A stretch of 64,000 nucleotides of DNA from Alligator mississippiensis (Eukaryota; Chordata; Crocodylia; Alligatoridae). Of this stretch, positions 10,987-23,100 are shown in pieces. Numbering within the stretch: position 1 is the stretch's first letter; the number at the start of each line of letters is the position of its first letter. Below the pieces are notes generated by a model. That model ran no database searches. It had not been told where the DNA came from and worked only from the letters and a program-made list of their open reading frames with translations. Where the stretch lies: contig NC_081824.1 in the NCBI RefSeq assembly GCF_030867095.1, positions 237,300,719 through 237,364,718 on the forward strand. Direction: 5' to 3'. The position numbers were made by a program, and so were the translations under genes.

Positions 10987-12305
10987 CATGGGTTTGTGGA
11001 AATTAGATTATGTTGGGGCACCTAGAGTGGGGTATGAGAAGTTGTTGTTTTTTTTAAACAATCTAAATAAATGCAATAATGTAGCACAGAGGTTGCAAGA
11101 GCCTGATTTGCTCTAGTTTAGACAAACCATGTCATGAAATTTGGCTTGATTGGCTCAAATAGCCAGGTGAGAAGGGAATACAGTGTGAATTTCAACCAAT
11201 TTACAAGGTTCTGCAATGTCCAGAGCAATTATAAATCTGTGATTCCTGCCCTTTATGCAAACGTAGTCCCTGCCCCAAACAACTTAGAGTCTAAATACCA
11301 TATGAAGTGACCGTAACAGAATATGGCAAACAGATGGGAGAAGAACAAGTACTGGTGAAGCGAATAGAGCATGATAAGCAGTGGTCACACCATCTCAGTG
11401 TCTAAACATGGTAGATACCATGACAAATGAGAGTTCTTAAGAAAGTCTGGAGGAACACAGGATACCTTTGCATATTTTTAAAGGATACGATGGATTGCAG
11501 GATCCTGCTTTGAAGTTGAGCAAGCCTGCAGCAATCGAGCACATTTGTTTTTATTTATTTACAATACTCCATGGTTTCTTATTTCAAAATTGTTAATGCT
11601 CAGTGTCCATGGGAAATTATCCATCTCCAAGGTACTATACAGGCACAAACTAAGTAGCACTGTCTCCACATCAAAGAATGCAGGAAAAGCAGACAGAAAG
11701 CATAGAGAAAAGTCCACGTGAGAGGGAGGATTAAAATTCAGGAATATCTCAGTACCAATTCTGGTCTCACATCCCTTCTGACCACCACTACTATTCTTGC
11801 CTTTCATTCCACAGGGTAAAATGTAAGAATGTTTTAATGCAACATTGTGAAAGATATCAAACTTGTCTTGACTCTTGCAGGAAATGCAGTTGCTGGACTT
11901 CTGTGGTGGAAGAAGAACAGTGCATTTTGGCTCCTCAGACAGAGTGGGGACTGACTTTACTGCTCAGGATGCTTCCCCAGGACTATGAGAAGCACATTTT
12001 CACCTGCCCACACTCACTTCATTTGTGCCAAGCCCAGGAAAGAGGCAATAAGGCTGTCTGGGAGGTGCTGCCACCCCCACTGCCATGCTGAGGAGAGGTT
12101 GAGAGCTGTGGTGGGGAGCAACTTCAGAAAGGTGCCACTGCCTCATTTCTGGGTTTGGCATGGGCAGAGTGGGAACATGTGGCCAGGGTGTGCTTCTCAG
12201 CAGTGCTCTCAACTGGCAGAGATGTAGTACAGACATCTCCCTAGGCTATTTGAAATTTCTGGAGTTTAGATGCTTAAATACCTCTGTGAAACTACTCTTC
12301 AGGGG
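10987..12305. other. Unassigned non-coding sequence
   Basis: Nothing recognised; only short ORFs. Confidence 0.5.
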
Positions 12306-13384
12306 CGCTTGTACACATGATGAAAATTGCCCATTTTTGCACTTCATGCTGCACACGTGCAGGGTTTTTTACAATTTAAATGAGTTTGTTAAATTGCAAA
12401 CTAAACCACATCTGCATGTAGTTTAGTTTGCAACGTAGCTATTTGTAATGTTTCAGCCTTTTAACAGCTCACCCCTCTGCCATGGGAGAGGTAGGCTGAA
12501 GGGACACGTGGCGAGGGGCCTGATCATTTTTTTTTTGTTTGTTTTTGTTTTTTTTGTGGAGCCTCCCTGCAGCTCCCACAGCTGGCGGGTGAGCTGCCAT
12601 GAAGCTGAGCGGCCCCTGAGCTGCAGGGGTCCCCGGTCCTTTTCTCCACGGCAGCAGGGGCCACCCAGGTGGGCTGCTAGCTGTGCTGGTGCTGCCCTAT
12701 TTTGGGCTCAGGGAACAGTTGGATCAGGCTGGGTGCTGCCTCCAAGCTGGGACAGCAACCGCCCACTAGCAGCTGGGCTGGGTCCCCCTGCAGCTCAGGG
12801 GCTGTGCCAGCCAGCAGCAGCTCACACGGGCAGGGTGCACCAAAGGAAAAAAATAAAGCAGTGAGGGGCCCAATCCTTTTTTTCTTTTTTTTCCAGAGAC
12901 TTCCCAGCTTTCCTGGGGCTGGGGGTGAGCTGACAGTGGCCCCTGAGCTGTGGGGGGCCCCTGGTCCTTTTCTCCATGGCAGCGGCACCCCCTGGGACCA
13001 CCTGAGTGGGCAGCTAGTGGGCAGGCACTGCTTCAGCTCAGAGGCAGCACCCAGCCTGATCCAACTGTTCCCTGAGCCCAAGCAGGGCAGCACACGCACA
13101 GCTAGCAGCCCACTCAGGCAGCCCCAGGGGGCACTACCACCGTGAAGGGAAGGACTGGGGACCTCTGCAGTTCAGAAGCTGCTCAGCCCACCGGTAGCTT
13201 GTCCCCCAGTCCTGGGAGACATGGGTAGGCTCCTCAAAAAAAGAAAAAAGAAAAAAAGGATTGGTCTTCTCACTGTAACAGTGATAGAAGCCTCTAAATT
13301 GAAACGGTCAGTTTTTAATCATCACGATTAAATACCCACCATTTCAATTTAGAGGACTAAATCCCCATTATGTGTACAAGCGCT
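12306..13384. mobile_element. Inverted-repeat element with a large GC-rich foldback core
   Basis: The ends are near-perfect 18-bp inverted repeats (GCGCTTGTACACAT plus one mismatch). Inside, about 12540-12790 is inverted relative to about 13010-13245, for example around GGGAACAGTTGGATCAGGCT. A third, direct copy of the arm start lies at 12863-13020. Poly-T/poly-A tracts mark each arm. ORFs seen on both strands here are mirror images produced by the palindrome, not genes. Confidence 0.7.
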
Positions 13385-13394
13385 GGAGGGCCTC

Positions 13395-14053
13395 TGTACA
13401 TGCCACAAAATTGGCCCTTAAAGCAGCTAAAATGTCCTTTTGCACCGCTTTAATGGTGCGACTGTTTACACTGTTGGTGGTGTATTGCACGTTAAATGAC
13501 TTAGGGATGCAGCAAAATAAAACATGTCCAAGGTGTTTTAGTTTGCTACCTTACAGCTGTGGAGGGAAGCACTGGGCCCTGTGCAGCTCAGGGGCTGTGC
13601 AGACAGCCTGTGCAGGGAACCCAGCAGCAGCCCGTGCAGCAGGCTCCACTGAAGGAAAAAAAAATTGGCGAGCCTGATCTTTTTGTTTTTCTCCCCAGGG
13701 CCTGCCTGCCTGCTTGAACTGTATGGAGGCCTAGTGCTTCCCTCTGTGGCTGCGGGGGTGGGGGCAGTGCTTCCATCTGCGGTTGCTGTGCCCCCTGAGA
13801 CTGCCCAGGCCAGGTGCTTGTGGGCGGGTGCCACCTGGGTGGCCCTGCCCCCTGCCCCAGCAGCTCAGGGACCGCTGAGCCCACCAGCTGCTCGCCCTCC
13901 CCTCCTCCCAGAGATGCAGGTGAGGATCAGGCCCGACCCTTGTGTACATGCCACAGGTATTTCACTCTACATTGAAGCTGTGTTTTTAAAAACCCATCGC
14001 TTCAATTTAGGGAGAATTAAACCAAAGTAAACCCCCCGTGGCATGTACAAGCA
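13395..14053. mobile_element. Related inverted-repeat element with GC-rich core
   Basis: Bounded by TGTACATGCCAC (near 13396) and its inverse GTGGCATGTACA (near 14038), with a third copy near 13943. The core repeats part of the neighbouring element (GTGCAGCTCAGGGGCTGTGC, poly-A, then GCCTGATC and poly-T). Non-coding. Confidence 0.6.
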
Positions 14054-15160
14054 GCATAGTTTTTCAAAGTAACTGAAGACTTTGCCTTCTGAAAAGGGGC
14101 CTGACATTCAGAGATCAGGAATACCTGAAGCCAGAAGAAGATAAAATCAGTAGTCATATGTAAAGACCTGGAATGAGATTCAGAAAGTCACTTCGGGTGC
14201 TTGAAATGGGACTTAGGTGGAATTCAAGTGCATAAGTCCAAAAAAGTGATCCAGAAAAACACCACTCCAGTGGCCACAAAACCTTATTACATGAATATAC
14301 ATTAGGCTGCAAAGTTCCTGAGGCACTTGAGCAGTCAGGCACCTCACCAGGGGTACAGTCTGGGATTTCAACTTTGTAGGGTAAGCTGCCAAACTGTGCC
14401 CCACTTCCTTGCCTCCCTGGCACAAGCATTATGTTGTTTATGATGTGTATTGCACATAATGATGCACTGCCAAGTCAAATTACATTGGTCACAATCATCC
14501 AAAACTATAAGTCACCTAGTAAGATACAAGAAACCACCCTATCAATAGAAGAAGTCCTGATTGATGTAGCTTGGAGGGCTGGAGAGGGTTGTCATGAGGG
14601 ATTGGCTATGTGCTGCTGGTGTTGAGAAGAGGAAGGCTGTGTGGTAGATTTATGGGGCAGCTAGGTGTAGGTGTGGTGAGAGTGTTGGGGAAACGTGCAG
14701 AGACGCTGTGTGGGAGAGGGGGCTGTATAGTGTGAGTGTTGGGGAAGGAAGCGTTGGGGGACGGGGGGAAATGTGGTTGCTCACCTGGGACATGGGGGGT
14801 ATGTGTGGAGACACAGTAGATACAGTTTCTGGGGACAGGGAAATGCCCAGCTCCCAAGATAGCTCATCCCATCCTTGTGCATTGGGAAGGCTCCATCCTA
14901 TGGGTGGTCCCCATAAGCCCAGGGCAACATGGGTGAGGGCCACAGTCTGCTTTGGCCCCATGGATGTGGGCTTCCCTTTCCCTAATCCATGGCCAAGTCA
15001 TTATTCTGCCTGACAACCAATAGGGCCCAGTCCAGCACAGCACCCTGAGAACCCCCTAATCCTATGCATATTTCCACAATGTTGGGTCCCCCTACATCCC
15101 ACTGGGTCTGGACATAAGACAGAGCAGACCCAAACCCCACTCAAGTCCTGAGAGTTTCAT
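14054..15160. other. Unassigned non-coding sequence
   Basis: Contains a G/T-rich low-complexity stretch (about 14640-14790). Nothing else recognised. Confidence 0.45.
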
Positions 15161-15420
15161 CTACCAGAGGTATACTGAGTACCTGGATACTATTGAGCTT
15201 GCAGCTGCTACAGTCACTCTGGCCCTCCTCAGCCTGAGGGGGTTCAAATCTACATCTCCCCTCTTCCACCTGCCAGGAGAGTAGATTAACTACCATAATA
15301 TAGAATAGTTTTAGGGGTGGGGGCAAGAGTGCAAAGTTATGAGGCCAGAAGGACAGAAAGTTAGAGGGAACCCCATTCAGTAGCCTAGTGGTTATGCCAC
15401 TCAACATATGTGGGCAACAG
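15161..15420. repeat. Possible tRNA-derived SINE remnant
   Basis: A B-box-like GGTTCAAATCT sits near 15240 and an A-box-like TAGCCTAGTGGTTA near 15380. Spacing and order do not fit a single intact SINE, so this may be two fragments or chance. Confidence 0.25.
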
Positions 15421-15715
15421 GCGTCCTGTGGCATGGATTTTTGTGGATAACCCTTCAGAAGCACCTAACTCCTTCCACTGACTACTTGGATAACCTTGGT
15501 GCCTGGCCCTGTTTGCTTGAACCACCCTGCTGGGGTGAGGCAACTAATTTTTAGACACTGTGGTACCTAAGGTGACCCTCTGGAACTCACCCCTACTGGA
15601 CAAACCAGTGTTTACTTCAAGGCCCCGATCCTGCTCTGAGCAGGTGGAATGGAGGTGGACCGTATGTGATGCAGTGGCTAGCAATGCAGGTCTCCTTGCA
15701 GGCTTGTCTCACTGG

Positions 15716-16799
15716 GTGCATCTACACATGCAATTAATTAATGCACCTGAATAAACTCCAACACAGTTCACGCTGGAGTCAGCTGCTCCTGAGCATAGCG
15801 TCTTCATGTGTGCCTGGGACCACAATAATTAGAGCCAGGGCAGAGCAGCTCTGGGCTGGCAGGGGGCTCAGGGGGTCAGCCCAAGGCTCTGGGTGCCAGC
15901 ATCAGGTGGTGGAGGGGCTGGCTGGGGCATGAGGGTACTAAAGTGTGGGGCGGGAAGCAGGCAGCCCCCGCACTTTTGCACCCTCATGCGCCAGCCAGCC
16001 CTGGTCACCGTCTACCATAGTTAGGGAAGGGCAAAGTGCAGGGAGGGGTTGTTAGCTCCTGCCACTGCATGCATCCCAGGAGGCATGGGGGTGAGTGCCC
16101 TCGATCTACGCAGGCAGTCACTATGGCCTGGGGCTGGGACAGCGCTGAGCTCTTCCCGGGTGGGGGCAGGGGGTAATGCTATGCTGGGAGCGGGCGGCAG
16201 CAGCGCTGGGAGAGGGGGTGGGGTGGGCTACAGAGAATCTTGGGGTGGCTGCAGCCACCCCCCCCATCCGTAGCCCCCTTCCCAGCACCACTGCCACCCA
16301 CCCCCAGCATAGCATGCCTCCCACCCCTCTTCCCCCACAGGGAAGAAGCCAGCACTGCCCCAGCCCCAGCACGCAGTGGCTGCCTACCCTGCCCCGCACA
16401 GATCGGGGATACATGCCCCCCATGCCTCCCAGGCTGTGTGCAGCAGCAGGAGCTGTGCCCCCCAGATTAGTCCTGTGCCACCGGCTGGGCAGTGTCTGCC
16501 CCTCCCCTCCCCCCACCCCACCCCTGCTGCAGCTGCTGGAAGCCCTTGTCTGGGTTTCCTTGTGGCCCTGCCGCTGCCCCACGTTGTGGGGGGCTAAGCC
16601 CCATTAGCCCCCCCTTCCACCACCTATGCCGTCTACATAAATGTTTCAGTGAAGTTAATTACTCTGTTGGAAGCTAGTGCTGTCTTATGGCAGAATTAAA
16701 TAATTTACCATGCCCTAACACTGGCGCTCATGTGGACAGTGATGCTTTACTGCTGAGCTAATTAGTCTACTCTGCAGTAAAGTGCATGTGTAGATGCAC
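15716..16799 (+). mobile_element. GTGCATC-family inverted-repeat element, copy A
   Basis: The ends are perfect 17-bp inverted repeats (GTGCATCTACACATGCA at 15716-15732, inverse at 16783-16799). Subterminal features shared with other copies are ATTAATGCA after the left end and a CTTTACTG...CAGTAAAG hairpin before the right end (about 16745-16781). A conserved core hairpin lies at about 15915-15998. A 613-bp foldback is inserted at 16016-16628; without it the element is ~463 bp, the size of copies C and D. Confidence 0.85.
16016..16628. mobile_element. Foldback element nested in copy A, with 8-bp target duplication
   Basis: Flanked by CCGTCTAC at 16008-16015 and 16629-16636. The ends read CATAG...CTATG. 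The body is a long GC-rich palindrome (arms ~175 bp, about 16075-16430) centred near 16251 on GGTGGCTGCAGCCACC. The 8-bp duplication suits a hAT-type transposase. Non-coding; its ORFs on both strands are palindrome images. Confidence 0.8.
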
Positions 16800-18476
16800 T
16801 CTCTGTTCAGAATGCCTGTATTTACATGGTTGGCTTGGATACTCACCCCACAGCACTAAAGTTCTTGTGTTTTCATTAACCCTGTTTGCAGGTATCATTT
16901 GACAGAGAAAGGCAAGGACATTGCCTTTGTGTTAGAGGTGTCTTGCCCTGCCTGGAATATACATTTACAACAATAAAAGAAGGCCGAAGCACTTCTCCTG
17001 CATCCTAAGCTGAGCTCTGCCTTTCATTTTAAGGTATTGTCTCTGCAATTATTTATACTCATGCTTAACTTCATATATATGAGCAACATTTACCCACATA
17101 CATAAAGGGAGGCCTTAGTCTACCTCAGGATTCCCCAGCTACTCAGACCGTGTTAACAGAAGTACAAACTAAGTTTCTGTTTGTTCTTACCTTAGATTCA
17201 AAACTCAGTCTTCTTACTAAACAGCCCTCAGGTAATGCTGGTATGTGTAGATGTTCTTCACTTGGACAAAAAGGGCATTTTTATGGGACTTCTAATTTCC
17301 TCAATGCTACCCAATGTTGAAAAAAAAGGACCAAGAATACTGTTAAGAAGGAAAGAGGCAAGACCTATCAAAGTAAAGCTGAGTCTGGGGGCCCAGAATG
17401 AGCCAAAATGTGACTCTGGGTTTGCTTTAGCTTACAGTATCCCAGTACCTCATGACCAGATACTTTTGCCCGAGTTAAGTTTGAGAAACCGAGATGCAAG
17501 TTTTAATCAGTGAAATTAATCACTGAAACAGTCCCTGAACATGAGAAACAATGAGTCAGGCTAAACTTGCCCCCAGAAACTGCTTATGTTTTCTTGAACT
17601 TTTGGTTCAAATGAATCCCATATTCTACCCACTTTCCAATTTCTTTTCTAATTTTATACTAATCACTAAACCTACATAACTGAAGTGAAAACTGCTACTT
17701 ACTAAAACAATTTGAACTGAGTGTATCATAGTGTTATCAAGTGCAGTAGTTTGTGATTACTGTGTGGTTTTTTTTCCTATACTAGATTTAAAGAAATAGC
17801 TTGTCCTTTACCCATTATTTAATGTAAAAATCCTAGCAGCTGTGTTCAGAGTTGCTCTCTGGCTTTTGTTCTGTTGCAGAATGTGGATTTTACTAATCAT
17901 GGTTCTCAGCCTGATATTTCTTGTTTTCTTTTCTCCAGTAAATTGTTAATTTCATACAGTACATCCTCTAGACAAAACAAGCCTTGTGAGATATCAGCTT
18001 GGACAGATGCTGCTTTAAGTCTAATACTACTCATGATCTTTTTTTCAACCATAGGGAAATGTACTTTTACTTTATTTCCATCTTATGCCCAATTATTTCC
18101 ATGGGTAGATCTTAGTGTATTTTTCATGAATATTTTGCAATTAACATAGTTTAAATAGAACCTGTAAAGTTTTGAATATATATAAAACATCATTAGAAGT
18201 ACATATAAAGAAGGAGGCATGTTAACTGAAAATGAAAGGTCTAATTTATCACTGCCTATCCTGGGAAGACATGAATTGGTAGGTGATCTTCAAGTCTCTG
18301 GTCTCTGGCCAGTGTCTTCTGTGTAAGAGAGAGTGCAAAAAAACTATTGAAATGCAGTTGTGGATGAAGGACAGATTCTTCCTAATGCCATTACGCTGAG
18401 GTGTGTGTCCTGAAGCATGAAGTTTTATACCAGGGTAAACCAGTGTGTTGTGGTGGTCAGTCAGTCAGCCCAGAAA
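16800..18476. other. Unique AT-rich non-coding sequence
   Basis: Nothing recognised. Confidence 0.5.
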
Positions 18477-18484
18477 GTATTCAT

Positions 18485-18684
18485 TAGGGTCTGGGACAGA
18501 CACTGCATAAACCGGTTTGACCCAAATCAGTTAAGTCTGATACTACATTCAGCCAGGTTTATCTCAAACCGGTTTCAGCCATTTTCAAACTGGTTTATGT
18601 GCACTGAACATCTGTTCTGTTACAGGTTTAAACCAGTTTCCGATCACTTAAACCAGTTTATGTGTAATGTCTGTCCCTAGCCTA
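18485..18684. mobile_element. hAT-like short element with AAACCGGTTT boxes
   Basis: About 200 bp. The ends are imperfect inverted repeats of ~30 bp around GGGACAGACA. The flanks GTATTCAT (18477-18484) and GAAGTCAT (18685-18692) match at 6 of 8 positions, as an aged 8-bp target duplication would. Inside are five 10-bp palindromic boxes AAAC(C/T)(G/A)GTTT, in positions where hAT transposases often bind subterminal repeats. A second copy ends at 3661. Confidence 0.7.
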
Positions 18685-18692
18685 GAAGTCAT

Positions 18693-19904
18693 ATTTATTA
18701 CCCTGCTCATAGTAGCAAACTGAAATCCCACAGTATACATCTGAAGAGCAGCTGGTATCACTTCTTGTCAGATTTAATTTTATTCAGCCAACTTAATTAC
18801 GCCAGTTCATTAAATCATATCTTGATTAAACATTGTGTTCATAGGTAGACAAACTGTGTGTCAAAGAAAATAAGTTAAAATCCACACAGATTCATACTCT
18901 GTTGCTTCTGATGTGTCCATTAGCATTCATTTCAAACTATTTCTTTCCAGGTGAATCTCTGGGCTTTTGCTGAAACAGAAATGGCAGAAGGGTATTTTCA
19001 AAGCACGTACCAAACAATTCCCACCCATGGTGTCATTAAAGGCTATTCTTCCTGGAAGAGCTGAAGTTGCGATAGAGACCCTGAGAAATTGACCAGTCAT
19101 ACTCAGAAGTATGAAGAGAATGTAGCTAGAGGAAGTAGTGGTTGGTGAGTCAGCATGAGCAATTTTGTTCCAATGAGAATGAAGACTGAGTTTTTTTTTT
19201 TCCTCTAACATTTTGGACATCTTTGCTTAATGGAGGGAAATAAGTGATATTATGTCTGTGAAGCTAGGAGTTTTTAGTTTTTTAGCCCACACTCAAATGA
19301 AAAATAGCTAGAAACATCATATCTTATCTCCATAGGCACCTTCCTCTTAGGAAAATGGGGGGAAAAGCCAGCAGCACACTGGTAAGTAAGCTTCTGTCCT
19401 CTTCATTAGTAATATGTTAGTAGTATGTATGAGAACCTGAGTTAAACTAAGTTGTCCCCCACTGGGGCATATTGAACTGCCTTGTTCAAAATCCTGTGCA
19501 TAGTAATGTTAGCAGACTGCAGTTGTTTTGCTGTGTTTTTCATCTGTATACCTGTGGCAGAAATGCCTTGATCTGTACGTTTTTGTATTTCACCTAGTAA
19601 TAAGACACTGAATTCAAGTACAGCGTGCAGTTGCTTGTTACAGACAGAAAGCTTGACAATGTTAAAACTGTAAAGAAAACTGATCAAGAAGTCAGTCATT
19701 AGGTTCAAAAGTTTAGCTCAGTTTGATGTGGGTTATTGCACAAGCCAAGAGAGGGGCTCAAGTTTGCTGTTTCATAGTACGTGCAATGGGGGTTGTCCCC
19801 TGTGTAACTTCTGTTGTTGGGAACCTTGCTTTGAGCATAAGGTTGATTTTAAAAGTGATCACAAACCTATGTATATACATGTAATTGTAAGGGATCTGCT
19901 TCAG
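18693..19904. other. Unique AT-rich non-coding sequence
   Basis: Nothing recognised. Confidence 0.5.
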
Positions 19905-19907
19905 GAG

Positions 19908-19979
19908 GGATTTGATCCAAAGTCTGCTGACATCACTAGAAAAACTCCCTTCTGACAACTTCAGTGTGGTTTGGATCAT
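19908..19979. repeat. Ancient palindromic repeat
   Basis: Imperfect palindrome running from TTTGATCCAAAGTCTGCTGA to GTTTGGATCA. From memory of its form it resembles the old palindromic 'GATCCAAAGCCCATTGAAGTCA' repeat common in sauropsid genomes. Confidence 0.5.
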
Positions 19980-20081
19980 GTCCTATATTCCTGACATATG
20001 TTGTCATCTTTTTCAAACTATGGAGATGGAAGACCGAAATCTAAATGTGTTGTGCCTTCCTATATGTGTATTGCTGTCCAC

Positions 20082-20106
20082 TGAGAGAGAGAGAGAGAGG
20101 GAGTGA
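20082..20106 (+). repeat. GA microsatellite
   Basis: Run of GA repeats grading into GGGA-type repeats. Confidence 0.85.
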
Positions 20107-23100
20107 GGGAGGGAGCAAGCTTGCAGTGTAATAATAAGGAGATACAGATTTATGAAGGTGAACTGTTTCCTATACTATTAATTGGAGCCACTTAAGTGCA
20201 ACGGTGGTGCTCGTCTTCTGTTGGAAACTTTGTTTTTCAAGCCAATCCAGTTACAGTAAATGAAACTGGGTCTACAGTATTACAGTCACATGACAAGCAT
20301 TTTTGGTAACTTGCTTTTGTTAAAAAAAAGTGAGAGAAAAACCCCATTGAATTATGGCATGACAGGAGGAAGGGTGCTGCGCTATCACTTGAGTGCGTGG
20401 GCTACATGGATTAAAATGAGTCAGCAGTCAGCACACTCCTTACAAATGTCTTGTTGTTAAGATTTTAAACCTGTCTTCAGCAAATAGTCCCATCCCACAG
20501 TCCCACATGCCTTTAGAAGGGTTTAACTGGTTGAGTGGCAGTTGGTAAAATGACTGTTTTTAAGCTAAACTGTTGCAGCATTTGCAGCAAACACTTTAGT
20601 TGTAGGTGACCAATTTAAGACTATAGCAGGAGAGTGGCTTGTCTCATTTGGCCATCTCTGCTTTTGCAGCTAGAAATGCTTTCCAACAGCAGGTTCTGAC
20701 TTGCTTAGGTTTGTGTATTGTCATGGATTTCAAGGCTAAAAGAGATTTTGACTCTTTGGGCCTGCTTTGACTTTCTGCACAGCATAGGCCTGAGAGCGTC
20801 ATTCAGGGACCTGTGGGACTGTTTGCTGAAGGCAAGTTAAAATCATAATGTGCAGAGCACAGTGTATTTTTCAGAAAGACATCCAGTCCTAACTAGTTCA
20901 AGAAAAGATCCCATTGGGACCCACTCTAGGAACAGGTCCATTGACTGTTTCCAGGTTTTTGGTAATTTTTTGGGATCTATCATTTAGCCAGTTTTTAATC
21001 TGTTTAAAATAAATTTAAGGCCAGAATGCAACATTGTGATCTTCTTTATCTGGGCTTATGCCATAAAATTTCACACAGTGATTTCTGCATGAAACTGAAC
21101 AACTTGTGTTTGAACTCAAACAGGCAGTAACTTTAAGTTTCCTTTGAAGGGTTTTGGTTCAGAAGGAGTTTCTGAAACATGTGTCCCTGCTGTGGTTTCC
21201 TAGTCTTCACTGTCAGAGGACTGCAGGACAAGGATCATAAAGAGGGAAAATTCTGTTTCAACTCCAACACTCCCCTGCCTCCAGGCCTTAAAGGAGAGCT
21301 GATGTACTCTGCCCTATGTCCCAGTGCATTCTAGGGTGCATTACAGATCAGTTTTCCAGGACACATGGTAGATGTAGATTGCAATAATCCGCTCCCCCCA
21401 GCATGTATGTGTAATCTGTGCACAGCAGAGAAGACTTTGCCTTTTGGGCATCACTGCATGTCTCTGAGTGATCTTCATGCAGCTCCTAGCCTCCCAGACC
21501 CTACATGAAGAACCAGTAATCTTTCCATGAGGAACAAAGAAGACTCCCGACACTGTGCATGCACCCTTACTGTTTCGGAGCCTAAAGGGCTGTAAATTGA
21601 GGCTTTATGGGATACTTGTTATCAGGAGGATTCGCTTGGTAGATAAGCTGGTTCTCCGTTTCAGTGTTCCAGTGACCTGGGGTTATAAAAAGAAAAGGTA
21701 GCTGCTTCCGTGAAGTCAGCTGTGGCCAAGATAAGTTGAAGAATATGTGCTCCTGCTGTCGATCAATGAGGGCTGGGCTCTGCTGTCCCCAGCATTGCGC
21801 TTTCCTGCTCTTGGCAGCTTGTGCCCACCCCTCCTCTCAGCTGCTTGCCTGAGAATGCTTCCACCCTAAGACCTGCTGCAGGAGCCAGTCCGCTTCCTGC
21901 CAGTCTCCTATAACTACCTCCCCACCCCCTGGACACTCTGTCCCAGCTGGGCTAGTGGCTGCTAATAGAAATTCATGTTCACTGAGGTGGCCAAAGGCCA
22001 ATCTCAATCAGCAAGAAGATTAGAAATCATAGATGAGACTGGGACTCAACACCCTGTGACAGCAACCTGTACCCACATTGTGAAGGCTTGTGCATACATG
22101 TGCCATTCTGACTTTAGTGGGACTTTTGTTGTGTTGCTTTGTGCCATCACCTGCTCTGCACGTTTACAAGTAGCCCAGGACTAAACTGGGCTTTCTCTGC
22201 ACCATCTGTGGTTTTAGGGGCAGAGCAAATGTCCTCCCCTCCATCCCCTCAAGGGTTGGACTGGAGGCATACTGCCTGAAAGGCATAATCCCCTCCCAAT
22301 GCTCCCTGCACATGGTGGGGTGCAAAAGCCTCACCTATTTAACCTGCAGCTTTGTTTTAAAAAGTATCCCAGCCAAAAACATAGTTTTCTCCTTCATCTG
22401 CCATGTGAACATCAGAACACACAATAATAGCATTAAGGATCATAGGTTACCCGCTTGAATGGCTGCCCCGTGTTTGGCATGGAGGGGGTGGAATCAGGGT
22501 TCTGCCTGTGCCTCATCCCCATGTCAAATTACTTTGGACTAACAATGCTGCGGCTTCTGTTCTTCCCCAGTACGGGAGCTGCAGGTCTCACGCAAGGCGT
22601 AGGCAGTCCTTCCTCCCGCCCCCACACAGCTGTGGAAATGCTACTCTTACTTGGGAATTGATTGGCTTCTTGTCTGTAGAACTGAGAAGTACACAATGAG
22701 GTGGAGTAGATATTTGTGGAGTTTCAGATCATTCTTAGAAAAAAAAGGGCTATTGCAGCTGTATAAAAGAGGGGTAATCATTTGATTAGCAAATGCAAGA
22801 CTCACCGACCCAATTTGGAAGTCAGGCAGAACACTGGGTGCTGGGTGAATGGCACATCTTCAACGGGTTTGTCACTTAGGTCAGAGGGCTGGCTTCTTTT
22901 GAGATTCATGGCCATTTATAGGACTGAAGCAAAAACTTTTGAGGCAAGATAGATCCCCAGCTGTGTGTACTTGATTTCTGTCTGCCAAGGGTTATAACAA
23001 TGTAGGATTTCCTCTGAATCCTCCAGTAGGTAATGCAGTGAATCCAAGGGTCAGCCACCAGTGTTAAGACAGAATGCATATGTATCCATAAGAAACACTG

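Noticed and set aside
10710-10993. An 11-base or longer target duplication CACTAGGACAT around the hAT element
   Set aside because: Only the first eight bases are the duplication; the extra CAT on the left is the start of the element itself, matched by chance on the right.
12448-13145. Several 138-147-residue ORFs on both strands sharing the peptide GSGNSWIRLGAAS
   Set aside because: The shared peptide comes from the inverted-repeat arms being read on opposite strands, not from paralogous genes.
15378-15400. tRNA gene
   Set aside because: An A-box-like string is present but there is no downstream B box at the right spacing and no cloverleaf.
16121-16607. 143- and 153-residue ORFs
   Set aside because: They lie inside the GC-rich palindrome of the nested foldback; mirror-image low-complexity translations.
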